Assembly: GCA_964642795.1 (NCBI GenBank)
Contig: CAZXRQ010000023.1
Span: forward strand, 1 to 28,501
Reading direction: 5' to 3'
Source: JAVVVD01 sp964642795
GTDB lineage: Bacteria; Bacillota; Clostridia; Christensenellales; CAG-138
Length of the DNA: 28,501 bases
Positions 1 through 8,368 of this stretch are shown here, in pieces. The notes beneath the pieces are model-generated. The model ran no database searches. It had not been told where the DNA came from and saw only the letters and a list, made by a program, of their open reading frames with translations. Each line of letters opens with the position of its first letter. Position 1 is the first letter of the stretch. The position numbers and the translations under genes were made by a program.

Positions 1-59
1 ACGGTTCAGGTCCGTGTGCTGGTAACAGCATGCAGGTTCAAGTCCTGTTTCCCGCACCA
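1..59 (+). tRNA. tRNA-Leu(CAG), 3' part, cut by window start
   Basis: The window opens inside the anticodon arm. ACGG and CCGT pair around the seven-base loop TTCAGGT, which places CAG at positions 34-36 with G37, as expected for leucine. A long variable arm follows (TGCTG/CAGCA with a GTAA loop), which marks a class II tRNA (Leu, Ser or Tyr). Then come a T arm with loop TTCAAGT, the acceptor strand TTCCCGC, discriminator A and an encoded CCA at 57-59. A73 supports Leu over Ser, which has G73. The 5' half lies outside the window. Confidence 0.93.
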
Positions 60-90
60 GGGGCTCCCTAATGGAGGCCCCTTTTCTTTT
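60..90 (+). terminator. Rho-independent terminator of tRNA-Leu
   Basis: GGGGCTCC can pair with GGAGGCCCC (one bulged G) around CTAAT, followed directly by CTTTTCTTTT. It begins at the base after the encoded CCA end, so it ends the tRNA transcript. Confidence 0.85.
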
Positions 91-130
91 CAAAAGGCGT
101 ATACTTACGCGAGGTGTAACGGAGGAATAG

Positions 131-691
131 ATGGACGTAATTTCCCTATTGCTTATAGCCTTGGCGCTTGCAATGGATGCTATGGCGGTATCCATCACGA
201 GCGGCGTAGTCGTGGCGCGCCCCTCAGGCCGGCAGATACTTATGCAGGCAGTGTTTTTTGGCGGCTTTCAGTTCATCATGCCGGTGATAGGCTGGCTGCT
301 CGTGGGCTCGTTCAGCCAGTATGTAAAGGCGGTTGATCATTGGATCGCATTCGGCTTGCTTGCTTTCATAGGTATACGTATGATTATTGGCGCGGTCAAA
401 GGGGAGGACGGTGCGCCCAAGTCGGATCCGTTCGCACTTAAAACGCTGGTGCTGATGGCAATAGCCACAAGCATAGACGCGCTTGCTGTAGGCGCCAGCT
501 TTGCAGTTACCGATGTTGATATTTGGCTGTGCAGCACGGTAATAGGCGCCGTAGCATTTATGCTTTCGATCGTTGGTGTGCTTATAGGAAGAAGGGTAGG
601 CGCGATGTTTCAAAAGCGTGCCGAAATCATCGGCGGCGCAATACTCATAGCAATAGGTATAAAGATACTGGTAGAGCATTTGATAGGTTGA
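131..691 (+). CDS. mntP: MntP family manganese efflux pump
   Basis: Predicted inner-membrane Mn(II) exporter of 186 residues, the normal MntP length. The protein is almost entirely hydrophobic segments, about six helices. The first helix ends in AMDAMAVS and the fourth carries the repeat-like SIDALAVGAS; these paired small-residue and Asp motifs are the MntP signature and the two halves look like an internal duplication. A strong Shine-Dalgarno, GGAGG at 121-125, precedes the ATG. A short hairpin (GCGTA/TACGC, 97-110) lies just upstream. The leader of about 40 bases is too short for a yybP-ykoY manganese riboswitch, so expression probably depends on read-through or on a weak local promoter (TATACT at 100-105). 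Confidence 0.93.
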   Translation: MDVISLLLIALALAMDAMAVSITSGVVVARPSGRQILMQAVFFGGFQFIMPVIGWLLVGSFSQYVKAVDHWIAFGLLAFIGIRMIIGAVKGEDGAPKSDPFALKTLVLMAIATSIDALAVGASFAVTDVDIWLCSTVIGAVAFMLSIVGVLIGRRVGAMFQKRAEIIGGAILIAIGIKILVEHLIG

Positions 692-694
692 ACC

Positions 695-796
695 GTGGCT
701 GATTATATGCACAAAAGCTCAAATAACAGCGACGAGATTACACTGTACGTTATCGGCGGCAACGTCGCTGTGTCGGACACCGGCGGAAAAGCTTAG
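695..796 (+). CDS. Possible short ORF between mntP and miaB (33 aa)
   Basis: An open frame starts with GTG at 695 (or ATG at 707, giving 29 residues) and stops with TAG at 794-796. The product would be soluble, with the segment EITLYVIGGNVAVSDTGGK near its end. No good Shine-Dalgarno is visible for either start and I recognise no family. It overlaps a 9-bp inverted repeat, which may be the real functional element here. This is weak evidence for a gene. Confidence 0.15.
   Translation: MADYMHKSSNNSDEITLYVIGGNVAVSDTGGKA
726..771. repeat. Perfect 9-bp inverted repeat in mntP–miaB gap
   Basis: ACAGCGACG (726-734) and CGTCGCTGT (763-771) are exact reverse complements separated by 28 bases. No T-tract follows, so it is not a classic terminator. 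It lies about 35 bases after the mntP stop and could be a 3'-end stabiliser, a protein-binding site or chance. The gap 692-924 otherwise holds only the weak ORF and the miaB promoter. Confidence 0.5.
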
Positions 797-886
797 AAGC
801 AAAACGTGACCCGTCTCAAGGCACAGTGAAAATGTTACGCTGCGCCTTTACCGTTTTTGGCACTTACTTTGCAATTAGCATTTGGC

Positions 887-915
887 TTGCGTACAGAGCG
901 CATAACGGCTATAAT
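887..915 (+). promoter_or_regulatory. Sigma-A-like promoter for the miaB–mutSL–hfq operon
   Basis: TTGCGT at 887-892, a 17-base spacer, and a perfect TATAAT at 910-915. Transcription would start near 922, only a few bases before the probable miaB ATG at 925. It would also exclude the longer upstream reading of miaB that starts at 826. Confidence 0.55.
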
Positions 916-924
916 CAATTGTAT

Positions 925-2301
925 ATGAATGAAACAACACTTCAATCCAGTATAGCTTTGGACGTGCAGTCAAGCCTCAGCGCAGACATACGGGCGCGGG
1001 GGCTTACTTACCACATAAACTCCTACGGCTGCCAGATGAACGCGCACGATTCCGAGCATATGGCGGGTATGCTTGAGCGCATGGGATATACGCCGGCAGC
1101 AAGCCAGGCCGAAGCTGACTGCATAGTATTCAACACCTGCTGCGTGCGCGAACACGCCGAAAAGCGCGTATTCGGCAATATCGGGGCGCTAAAGGAGCAA
1201 AAAGAACGCAACCCGCGCTTGATCATTGCGGTATGCGGCTGTATGACGCAGCAGAAAGCGGTTGCGGAAAAACTGTACAGACGTTTTCCGTTTGTGGATA
1301 TCATAATGGGCACGGATGAGCTTTCGAACTTTCCGGCCGCCTTGGCCTGCGCGCTTAACGGAAAGCGGGAGCTTTGTGTAGGCGACGCTATGAGCTCCAT
1401 ACCTGAAGGCCTTCCTGTCGTGTATACAAGCTCCTACGCGGCCAGCGTAAACATAATGTACGGCTGCAACAACTTCTGCACATATTGCATAGTGCCGTAT
1501 GTGCGTGGCAGGGAGCGGTCGCGCAGGCCGGAGGATATACTGGGCGAGGCCCGTGCGCTTGCGGACAAAGGCTATAAAGAGCTGACGCTGCTGGGGCAGA
1601 ACGTAAACTCATATAACGGCGGCATCACATTTCCGGAGCTTTTACGTCTGCTGGATGCACAAAGCGGTATACCGCGGCTGCGCTTCATGACGTCGCATCC
1701 AAAGGATCTTTCGCCAGAGCTGATAGATGCAATGGCGGAGCTTCCGTCGGTATGCAATCATATCCACCTGCCGGTGCAATCCGGCAGCGACCGTATACTT
1801 GCCGCCATGAACCGCCGCTACGACCGGGAAAAATATCTTTCGCTTGTAAGCGCGCTAAGAAACGCCGTGCCCGATATAGGGCTAACAACGGACATAATCG
1901 TTGGTTTCCCGAGCGAAACAGACGCTGATTTTGCCGATACGATCGAACTGGTTCGCGAGGCGGGCTTTGCCGCTGCGTTTACATTCATGTATTCCAAGCG
2001 CACCGGCACCAAGGCCGCCGCCATGCAGGAGCAGATCCCGCCAGAGATAAAAAAGCAGCGCTTGCACGAGCTGAACGCCGTACAGGCGGAGGTACTCAGA
2101 GGCGGCAACGCCAAGTATGTAGGCAGCACGGGCAATGTGCTGGTAGAGGGCTGCGATCATAGGGGCGCTGATATGGCTTACGGCAAACTTGGCTGCTTTA
2201 AGATGGTGTATTTCCCCGGCGGCGAGGAGCTGATAGGCAGCCTGCAGAACGTAAGAATAACATCAACCAAAAACAATTCGCTGATAGGCGAAAGAATTTA
2301 A
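925..2301 (+). CDS. miaB: tRNA-2-methylthio-N6-dimethylallyladenosine synthase MiaB
   Basis: Radical-SAM methylthiotransferase that adds the 2-methylthio group to i6A37 of tRNAs. The N-terminal cluster cysteines are visible as YGCQMN (C36), NTCC (C72) and CGCM (C106). The radical-SAM motif CNNFCTYC holds C181, C185 and C188, and a TRAM-like RNA-binding region ends the protein. The frame is open back to 826, but that stretch encodes a non-conserved hydrophobic leader and contains the TATAAT promoter, so I start at ATG 925 (458 aa). No clear Shine-Dalgarno precedes 925, so the start is not certain. MiaA, which makes the i6A substrate, is encoded further down the same operon. Confidence 0.95.
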   Translation: MNETTLQSSIALDVQSSLSADIRARGLTYHINSYGCQMNAHDSEHMAGMLERMGYTPAASQAEADCIVFNTCCVREHAEKRVFGNIGALKEQKERNPRLIIAVCGCMTQQKAVAEKLYRRFPFVDIIMGTDELSNFPAALACALNGKRELCVGDAMSSIPEGLPVVYTSSYAASVNIMYGCNNFCTYCIVPYVRGRERSRRPEDILGEARALADKGYKELTLLGQNVNSYNGGITFPELLRLLDAQSGIPRLRFMTSHPKDLSPELIDAMAELPSVCNHIHLPVQSGSDRILAAMNRRYDREKYLSLVSALRNAVPDIGLTTDIIVGFPSETDADFADTIELVREAGFAAAFTFMYSKRTGTKAAAMQEQIPPEIKKQRLHELNAVQAEVLRGGNAKYVGSTGNVLVEGCDHRGADMAYGKLGCFKMVYFPGGEELIGSLQNVRITSTKNNSLIGERI

Positions 2302-2310
2302 GAGGTGCAT

Positions 2311-2703
2311 ATGGTAATCGATAAAGCAAAGGAGCTGGGACTTGCAATAAGCGAATCCGACGAATTCACTGCGCTTATCAACGCGCGCATCGCAATGGAA
2401 AAGGACGCCGCGCTGGTAGCCGGTATAGACGAATACAATGCCGCGCAGCAGGAGATAGGCGAGCTTATGGAGCGGGATGACGAGCTGAGCGCCCGGCTCG
2501 CTTTAGAGCGTTCACAAGCGCTGGAAAGAATACGCGGCGAGCTGATGGAGCATCCGCTGTTTAACGCGCTGATAGATGCTCAAAACGATTTTCAACGACT
2601 TATGAACCAGGTGAACGCTACAATAGGCGCATACCTTGGAATGGACGCAACGGATGACGATTGCACTCACGATTGCGGTACCTGCGGAGGCTGCAAACAC
2701 TGA
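2311..2703 (+). CDS. YlbF/YmcA family protein with Cys-rich tail
   Basis: Mostly helical protein of 130 residues from the YlbF/YmcA family. In Bacillus subtilis, YlbF, YmcA and YaaT form the Fe-S Y-complex that steers RNase Y cleavage and affects competence, sporulation and biofilm. The gene sits between miaB and mutS, which is the ymcA position in Bacillus. The C-terminal tail CTHDCGTCGGC carries C118, C122, C125 and C128 and probably binds a metal or Fe-S cluster. I choose ATG 2311 because AGAGG at 2301-2305 is well spaced for it; the in-frame GTG at 2305 lies inside that site. The gap to miaB is only 9 bases. I cannot say from sequence whether it is the YlbF or the YmcA orthologue. Confidence 0.85.
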   Translation: MVIDKAKELGLAISESDEFTALINARIAMEKDAALVAGIDEYNAAQQEIGELMERDDELSARLALERSQALERIRGELMEHPLFNALIDAQNDFQRLMNQVNATIGAYLGMDATDDDCTHDCGTCGGCKH

Positions 2704-2726
2704 ACGAAGGCCAGGGAAAAAGCTGT

Positions 2727-5336
2727 ATGAGCGCAAACCTCACACCCATGATGCAACAGTATATGCAGTTGAAGGAAAAGTACGGCGACTGTCTGCTGTT
2801 CTTTCGTTTAGGTGATTTTTACGAGATGTTTTTTGACGACGCATTGACCGCCTCGCGCGAGCTGGAGATAGTGCTTACGGGGCGTGACTGCGGCCTTAGT
2901 GAGCGTGCGCCTATGTGCGGCGTACCGCATCATTCGGTGGACGCATACATCAATAAGCTTATCGAAAAGGGCTATAAGGTCGCTATATGCGAGCAGCTGA
3001 CCGATCCCAAGGAATCAAACGGACTTGTTGAGCGCGACGTTATACGCGTAATAACTCCCGGCACGGTTATAGAAACCTCTATGCTGGACGAGCGAAAGAA
3101 CAACTATATCGCATCCACCGCGCTGATAAACGGTGCTGTCGGTATAGCGTATTGCGACGTTTCCACGGGGGATTTCAGCGTAAGTGAAATCTCGCTTTCC
3201 CAGCTTGAGGATGAGCTGGCGCGAATACAGCCTACCGAGCTGATAATCAACGATGAGCTCGTGCTGAACGAGCCGCTTGCAAACCGGCTGCAGCGCAAGT
3301 ATTACACGCAATGCCTTGACAGCCGTACATTTGAATACACCGCCGCGCGTTCAGGACTTTGCGAGCATTTTAAGGTAAGCTCGCTCAAGGGCTTTGGCTG
3401 CGACAAGCTGAAAAATGCCGTATGCGCCGCGGGCGCACTAATAGACTATCTTACTCAGACGCAGAAGAATTCGCTGCTGCACATACGCAGTATGCGCGTT
3501 GAAAGCAACTCCGCCTATATGGGGCTGGACGCGTCCACGCGCCGAAACCTTGAACTTACCGCGCCCATACACTTTGAGGGCAGCAAGAAGAACACTCTGC
3601 TGTATGTTATGGACGGCACCGGCACCGCAATGGGCGGCCGGCTGCTGCGCAGCTGGATAGAGCAGCCGCTTACGCAAAAGGCGATGATCGACGCCCGGCT
3701 CGACGCTGTTGAGGAGCTTTGCTCAGATGCGCCAACGCGCGAGGCGCTGAGCGCCGCACTTTCCTCCATGTATGATATTGAGCGACTGTGCAGCCGCATC
3801 GCATATGGCACAGTGAATGCGCGCGATTGCAGCGCGCTTCGTGAATCGCTTTGCCGGCTTCCCAAAGTGCAGAAGCTGACAGCGGGTTTTTCGTCACCCG
3901 AGCTTGGCCGCATACATAAGGAGCTGGATCCGCTGGAGGATATCTGCGCGCTGCTGTACTCCGCCATAGTGGACGATCCGCCTGTAAGCATAAAGGACGG
4001 CGGCATTATTCGCGATGGTTACAACGCGGATGTAGACGGCTGTCGCTCCGCATCCAAAAACGGCAAGGATTGGCTGGTGCGACTGGAGAATGAGACGCGC
4101 GAAAGCACGGGGATTAAGAATCTGCGCGTGGGCTACAACCGCGTGTTCGGCCACTATATAGAGGTTACTAAATCCAATCAGCATTTGGTGCCGTATACAT
4201 TCGAGCGAAAACAGACCCTTGCAAACTGCGAGCGTTACATCACGCCGGAGCTGAAGGAGCTGGAGCAGACCATTTTAGGCGCCGAGGAGCGCTGCATAGA
4301 TCTGGAATATAAATTGTTTGTGGAGCTGCGCCAAATGCTGCTAAACTGCATAGCGCGCCTGCAGCGCACGGCAAAGGATGTTGCTCTGCTGGATGTATAC
4401 TGCGCGCTTGCGTCCATTGCCGCGGATAACGGCTATTGCCGTCCTGTGATTAACGACGCCGGTATAATAAACATAACCAACGGCAGGCATCCTGTCGTCG
4501 AGCGCGCCATGAAGGATGGCTTTATTGCCAACAACACGCTGCTGGATAACGGCGACGACCGGCTCGTGATACTTACAGGGCCAAATATGGCGGGCAAAAG
4601 CACATATATGCGACAGGTGGCGCTGATAGTCCTTATGGCGCATGTAGGCAGCTTCGTACCCGCAAAGAGTGCGGATATATGCCTGACGGACCGCATATTT
4701 ACGCGGGTAGGTGCATCGGACAACCTTGCCGCGGGCCAGAGCACCTTCATGGTTGAGATGAGCGAGATGGCCAATATACTCAATAACGCCACCCGAAACA
4801 GCCTGCTTATCGTAGATGAGATCGGCCGCGGTACCAGCACATTCGATGGGCTTAGCATAGCATGGGCGGTGCTTGAGCATATAGCCGATACGGATAAATG
4901 CGGAGCAAAAACCTTATTTGCCACGCATTATCATGAGCTGACGGAGCTTGAAGGCAAACTCCTCGGCGTGAAGAATTATCGCATCTCCGTAAAGGAGGTA
5001 GGGGAGGACATCATATTCCTTCGCAAAATCGTCCGCGGCGGCGCGGATAAAAGCTTTGGCGTACAGGTATCACGCCTTGCCGGCTTGCCGGACAGCGTGA
5101 TCGCCCGCGCCAGGGAGATCCTAAAGCAGCTGGAAAGCGCGGATATCAATCATGGGCTGTTTAAGGGTTTCGCCCCGTCCGTTACGGGGGAGGGGGAGCA
5201 GCTTTCGCTGTTCGACGCCGGGAATGAAGGCGAAAAGCTGCTGGACGAGCTTGCCGCAATGGACGTAAACGAGCTTACTCCTATGGAGGCCATTGCCAAG
5301 CTGTACGATATGCACATTCGCGCGAAGTCGAGGTAA
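2727..5336 (+). CDS. mutS: DNA mismatch repair protein MutS
   Basis: Mismatch sensor of 869 residues, a normal MutS1 length. The mismatch-reading Phe-X-Glu is in GDFYEMFFDD (F31, E33). The ABC-type ATPase shows Walker A GPNMAGKST (from residue 618), Walker B LLIVDEIGRGTSTFDG and the switch histidine region THYHELTEL, followed by the C-terminal dimerisation tail. The frame is open from 2661, but that part overlaps the ylbF end and is not MutS-like. ATG 2727 starts the conserved SANLTPMMQQY segment, with a modest Shine-Dalgarno (CAGGGA). mutL starts directly after the stop. Confidence 0.97.
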   Translation: MSANLTPMMQQYMQLKEKYGDCLLFFRLGDFYEMFFDDALTASRELEIVLTGRDCGLSERAPMCGVPHHSVDAYINKLIEKGYKVAICEQLTDPKESNGLVERDVIRVITPGTVIETSMLDERKNNYIASTALINGAVGIAYCDVSTGDFSVSEISLSQLEDELARIQPTELIINDELVLNEPLANRLQRKYYTQCLDSRTFEYTAARSGLCEHFKVSSLKGFGCDKLKNAVCAAGALIDYLTQTQKNSLLHIRSMRVESNSAYMGLDASTRRNLELTAPIHFEGSKKNTLLYVMDGTGTAMGGRLLRSWIEQPLTQKAMIDARLDAVEELCSDAPTREALSAALSSMYDIERLCSRIAYGTVNARDCSALRESLCRLPKVQKLTAGFSSPELGRIHKELDPLEDICALLYSAIVDDPPVSIKDGGIIRDGYNADVDGCRSASKNGKDWLVRLENETRESTGIKNLRVGYNRVFGHYIEVTKSNQHLVPYTFERKQTLANCERYITPELKELEQTILGAEERCIDLEYKLFVELRQMLLNCIARLQRTAKDVALLDVYCALASIAADNGYCRPVINDAGIINITNGRHPVVERAMKDGFIANNTLLDNGDDRLVILTGPNMAGKSTYMRQVALIVLMAHVGSFVPAKSADICLTDRIFTRVGASDNLAAGQSTFMVEMSEMANILNNATRNSLLIVDEIGRGTSTFDGLSIAWAVLEHIADTDKCGAKTLFATHYHELTELEGKLLGVKNYRISVKEVGEDIIFLRKIVRGGADKSFGVQVSRLAGLPDSVIARAREILKQLESADINHGLFKGFAPSVTGEGEQLSLFDAGNEGEKLLDELAAMDVNELTPMEAIAKLYDMHIRAKSR

Positions 5337-5337
5337 T

Positions 5338-7167
5338 ATGGAGCGTATTAACGTACTAAGCAAAATTACAGCCAACCAGATAGCCGCAGGCGAGGTGATA
5401 GAGCGTCCCGCGTCCGTGGTAAAGGAGCTGCTGGAAAACGCCATAGACGCCGGCGCTGCATCCATCACCGTGGAAACACGAGGCGGCGGACTTGAGTATA
5501 TCCGCGTATGCGACGACGGATGCGGCATACACCGTGATGATGCCGAGCTGGCCTTTCTGCCCCATGCCACAAGCAAGATAAGCACCTCGGCAGACCTTTC
5601 CCACATAGATACACTGGGCTTTCGCGGTGAAGCGCTTGCCTCCATAGCCGCCGTTTCCAAGGTGCGCCTTATGACCAAGCGCCCTCAGGATGAGACAGGT
5701 ACCGAGCTGCGCCTGCAAGGCGGGGAGGAAGTCGAGCGGCGCGAGGCCGGCTGCCCGGACGGAACGACGCTGGAGATAAGCGATATATTCTACAATATGC
5801 CTGCAAGGCTTAAATTCCTTAAAAACCCGCGCACCGAGGGCGCATATATAAGCGACTACATCTCGCGTATGATACTCGCCGCGCCGCACATAGCCATTAA
5901 GCTCATACAAAACGGACGTGTAGTATACAAAAGCTCCGGCAACGGCAGCCTTGTAGACGCGCTGTTTTGTCTGTATGGCGGTGATATTCTTCCCGATCTC
6001 GATGAGATATCCTGCGACGACGGGTATATGAAGCTGTACGGCTATGTCGGAAACGAGCGGATAGCCCGGTTGAACCGAAACCAACAGACCTTTTTGGTAA
6101 ACGGACGCTATATCAAATCACAAAAACTGTCCTTTGCGGTACAGCGCGCGTTTAACGCTCGTCTTATGCAGGGCAGATTCCCGTTTGTTGTGCTTTGCAT
6201 CACGGTTGCAAGCTCGGATATAGATGTGAATGTGCATCCCAACAAGCTGGATATTCGCTTCAAGGATGAAAGCCGTGTGCTTCACACAGTGGCGTCCGCC
6301 GTACGCGCCGCACTTGCGCCTAACGTGCCGGATATGATGCTTCCGCCTGTTCAGCTGCAACAGCCTGCCTGCGATAGCGATAAGCAAGCCGATATCAGCC
6401 AAACGGCCGAAAACGGGCAGGACCCCGCGCAGTACGAAGCCGAGCTGCGCGGTTTTGGCAGAAGCGTTGATGAGCCGGTAGTATATGCGCGCGAGGCCGC
6501 GCAGTCTTCAACATACACAAGGATTCCATATTCAGCAAGGCGTGAAAGCATTGCGCCAACTGTCGCGCGGCACGTGGAAACTCAGCTTACGCTGGAAACC
6601 GGAGAATATCACATTATCGGTCAGCTGTTTGCCTGCTACTGGGTGGTGCAGCAGGGCGAATATGTGTACTTTATCGATCAACACGCCGCGCATGAGCGCC
6701 AGCTGTATGAAAAGCTGAAAAACTCCGTAAAGGCGGATTCACAGCTGCTGCTGTTGCCGCAGATTGTAAAGCTGACGCCGCAGGAATACGATGTGCTTTT
6801 TGACAATCTGCCGTTTTTCGTCGAGCTGGGCTTCGATATAGAATCCTTTGGCAGCCTGTGCGTCAACATACGCGCTATACCATATATGTTGGGCGAGCCT
6901 CAGACGGAGGCGTGTTTACATGACGCGCTGGCGCTGCTTATAAAGACTGGCCGGGTAAGTGCCGCTGATATAAAGCGCGCAGCATTGATACAGGCCTCCT
7001 GCAAGTATGCGGTTAAGGCGGGCAATATGCTTTCCGGCGCGGAGGTTGAGGAGCTGCTGCGCGCATACGCCGACGCGGACGCACCGTTGACCTGTCCACA
7101 CGGGCGGCCGATTATGATCCGCCTCAGCCAAACAGAATTTGAAAAGCAGTTTAAGAGGACGGTATGA
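5338..7167 (+). CDS. mutL: DNA mismatch repair protein MutL (endonuclease type)
   Basis: GHKL ATPase of 609 residues that couples MutS to strand incision. The N-terminus has IAAGEVIERPASVVKELLEN and the ATP-lid GFRGEAL. A variable linker around residues 340-410 joins the C-terminal dimerisation and nuclease domain. That domain carries the metal-binding DQHAAHE (from D447), an ASCKYAVKAG block and CPHGRP, so this is a nicking MutL as in bacteria lacking MutH. The ATG follows the mutS stop by one base, with GAGGT inside the mutS end as ribosome binding site. Its stop overlaps the miaA start as ATGA. Confidence 0.97.
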   Translation: MERINVLSKITANQIAAGEVIERPASVVKELLENAIDAGAASITVETRGGGLEYIRVCDDGCGIHRDDAELAFLPHATSKISTSADLSHIDTLGFRGEALASIAAVSKVRLMTKRPQDETGTELRLQGGEEVERREAGCPDGTTLEISDIFYNMPARLKFLKNPRTEGAYISDYISRMILAAPHIAIKLIQNGRVVYKSSGNGSLVDALFCLYGGDILPDLDEISCDDGYMKLYGYVGNERIARLNRNQQTFLVNGRYIKSQKLSFAVQRAFNARLMQGRFPFVVLCITVASSDIDVNVHPNKLDIRFKDESRVLHTVASAVRAALAPNVPDMMLPPVQLQQPACDSDKQADISQTAENGQDPAQYEAELRGFGRSVDEPVVYAREAAQSSTYTRIPYSARRESIAPTVARHVETQLTLETGEYHIIGQLFACYWVVQQGEYVYFIDQHAAHERQLYEKLKNSVKADSQLLLLPQIVKLTPQEYDVLFDNLPFFVELGFDIESFGSLCVNIRAIPYMLGEPQTEACLHDALALLIKTGRVSAADIKRAALIQASCKYAVKAGNMLSGAEVEELLRAYADADAPLTCPHGRPIMIRLSQTEFEKQFKRTV

Positions 7168-8123
7168 TGTCAAATAAACCGCCCATAGGCGTTATCGTAG
7201 GACCGACCGCCGTGGGAAAAACCGATATGGCGATAACCGTGGCCGACCGTATGGAAAACGCTGAGATCATATCGGCGGATTCCATTCAGGTCTATCGCAG
7301 CATGGATATAGGATCCGCCAAACCCACTGCCAAGGAGCAGCGCGGGATTATTCACCACATGCTGGATGTGGCCGCGCCGCGGGAGGGCGGCTTCAGCGTA
7401 GCCGTATATCAGACGGAAGCTAACAAGTGCATTGCCGAGATCATATCGCGCGACGGATTCCCAATTATCTGCGGAGGGACCGGATTATACGTCAGCTCAC
7501 TTACATTTCCGCTGGATTTCACCCGCGTGGACGGTGATCCCAGGCTGCGTGAGGAGCTCAACAGCGCAGAGGACGCCTCGCCAGGCTGCTTGCACGAAAT
7601 GCTGCTGAAGCTGGATCCTGCCGCGGCGGTGCGCCTGCATAAAAACGACCGTAAACGCATTGTGCGCGCTATCGAGCTTAACCGCGTCACCGGTAAAACA
7701 TTGGATGAGCTTGGCGGCGATTTTCAAAACAGCGCCGGCCGGGAGATAGCATATGCTCCGCAAATATACGGGCTTACGATGCCAAGGGATGTCTTATACA
7801 CCAGAATAAATGCGCGCGTGGATGCAATGATGGAATCGGGGCTGCTGGACGAGGTGCGCATGCTGCTCGATTCCGGCTGTGATAGAGGTCTCCCCGCCAT
7901 GCAGGGATTGGGCTACAAACAGCTTGCGGCGCATCTTGCAGGTGAATACGATCTTGCAACAGCAGTAGATACTATAAAGCGTGAAACGCGGCGCTTTGCG
8001 AAACGCCAGCTTACTTGGTTCAGACGGGACAAACGCATTATTTGGCTGGATACTTGCGAGCATTCACACGATGAACTGGCAGCTATCATATATGCGGGCT
8101 TTATCGATGCAAGGGGAGGATGA
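7164..8123 (+). CDS. miaA: tRNA dimethylallyltransferase MiaA
   Basis: Transfers a dimethylallyl group to A37 of tRNAs reading UNN codons, making the i6A substrate of MiaB. It has 319 residues, typical for the family. P-loop GPTAVGKT is at residues 13-20, followed by SADSIQVYRSMDIGSAKP (substrate site), GGTGLYV and the conserved GLPAMQGLGYKQL and KRETRRFAKRQLTWFR segments. The start ATG 7164 shares its last two bases with the mutL stop; the next codon but one (ATG 7167) is an equally spaced alternative after GAGGAC. The pair miaA–hfq is conserved widely in bacteria. Confidence 0.96.
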   Translation: MMSNKPPIGVIVGPTAVGKTDMAITVADRMENAEIISADSIQVYRSMDIGSAKPTAKEQRGIIHHMLDVAAPREGGFSVAVYQTEANKCIAEIISRDGFPIICGGTGLYVSSLTFPLDFTRVDGDPRLREELNSAEDASPGCLHEMLLKLDPAAAVRLHKNDRKRIVRAIELNRVTGKTLDELGGDFQNSAGREIAYAPQIYGLTMPRDVLYTRINARVDAMMESGLLDEVRMLLDSGCDRGLPAMQGLGYKQLAAHLAGEYDLATAVDTIKRETRRFAKRQLTWFRRDKRIIWLDTCEHSHDELAAIIYAGFIDARGG

Positions 8124-8128
8124 CGCTT

Positions 8129-8368
8129 ATGCAACAGACCATTCAGGACGCCTACTTGAACGCACTGCGCAAGCAGAAACAGCCCATAACCATACACATT
8201 ATCAACGGCTATCAGCTGAACTCGGTCACGGTGCTGGGTTTTGACAACTTTAGCATACTCGTTCAATCTAAGGATAGGCAGCAGCTTGTGTACAAGCATG
8301 CGATATCCACAATAACGCCGGATAGACCTGTAAACATGATGAACGGGCAAGAGGAGGACGAAACTTGA
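8129..8368 (+). CDS. hfq: RNA chaperone Hfq
   Basis: Sm-like hexameric RNA chaperone of 79 residues. The Sm1 region reads PITIHIINGYQL with GFDNFSILV after it, and the Sm2 signature is LVYKHAIST. The C-terminus is short and acidic (NGQEEDET), as in Gram-positive Hfq rather than the long disordered tail of proteobacteria. The frame is open from ATG 8120, which overlaps the miaA stop, but AAGGGGAGG at 8111-8119 would touch that codon. The spacing of 9 bases favours ATG 8129. Confidence 0.95.
   Translation: MQQTIQDAYLNALRKQKQPITIHIINGYQLNSVTVLGFDNFSILVQSKDRQQLVYKHAISTITPDRPVNMMNGQEEDET

Noticed and set aside
60..130. yybP-ykoY manganese riboswitch before mntP
   Set aside because: Only about 40 bases lie between the tRNA terminator and mntP, too short for that element.
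826..924. N-terminal extension of MiaB with a hydrophobic segment
   Set aside because: The stretch is not MiaB-like, has no convincing ribosome binding site and contains the TATAAT promoter. It is open by chance.
1937..1958. GAACTGGTTC in miaB as an SOS box
   Set aside because: The half-sites are separated by two bases rather than four and lie inside a coding sequence.
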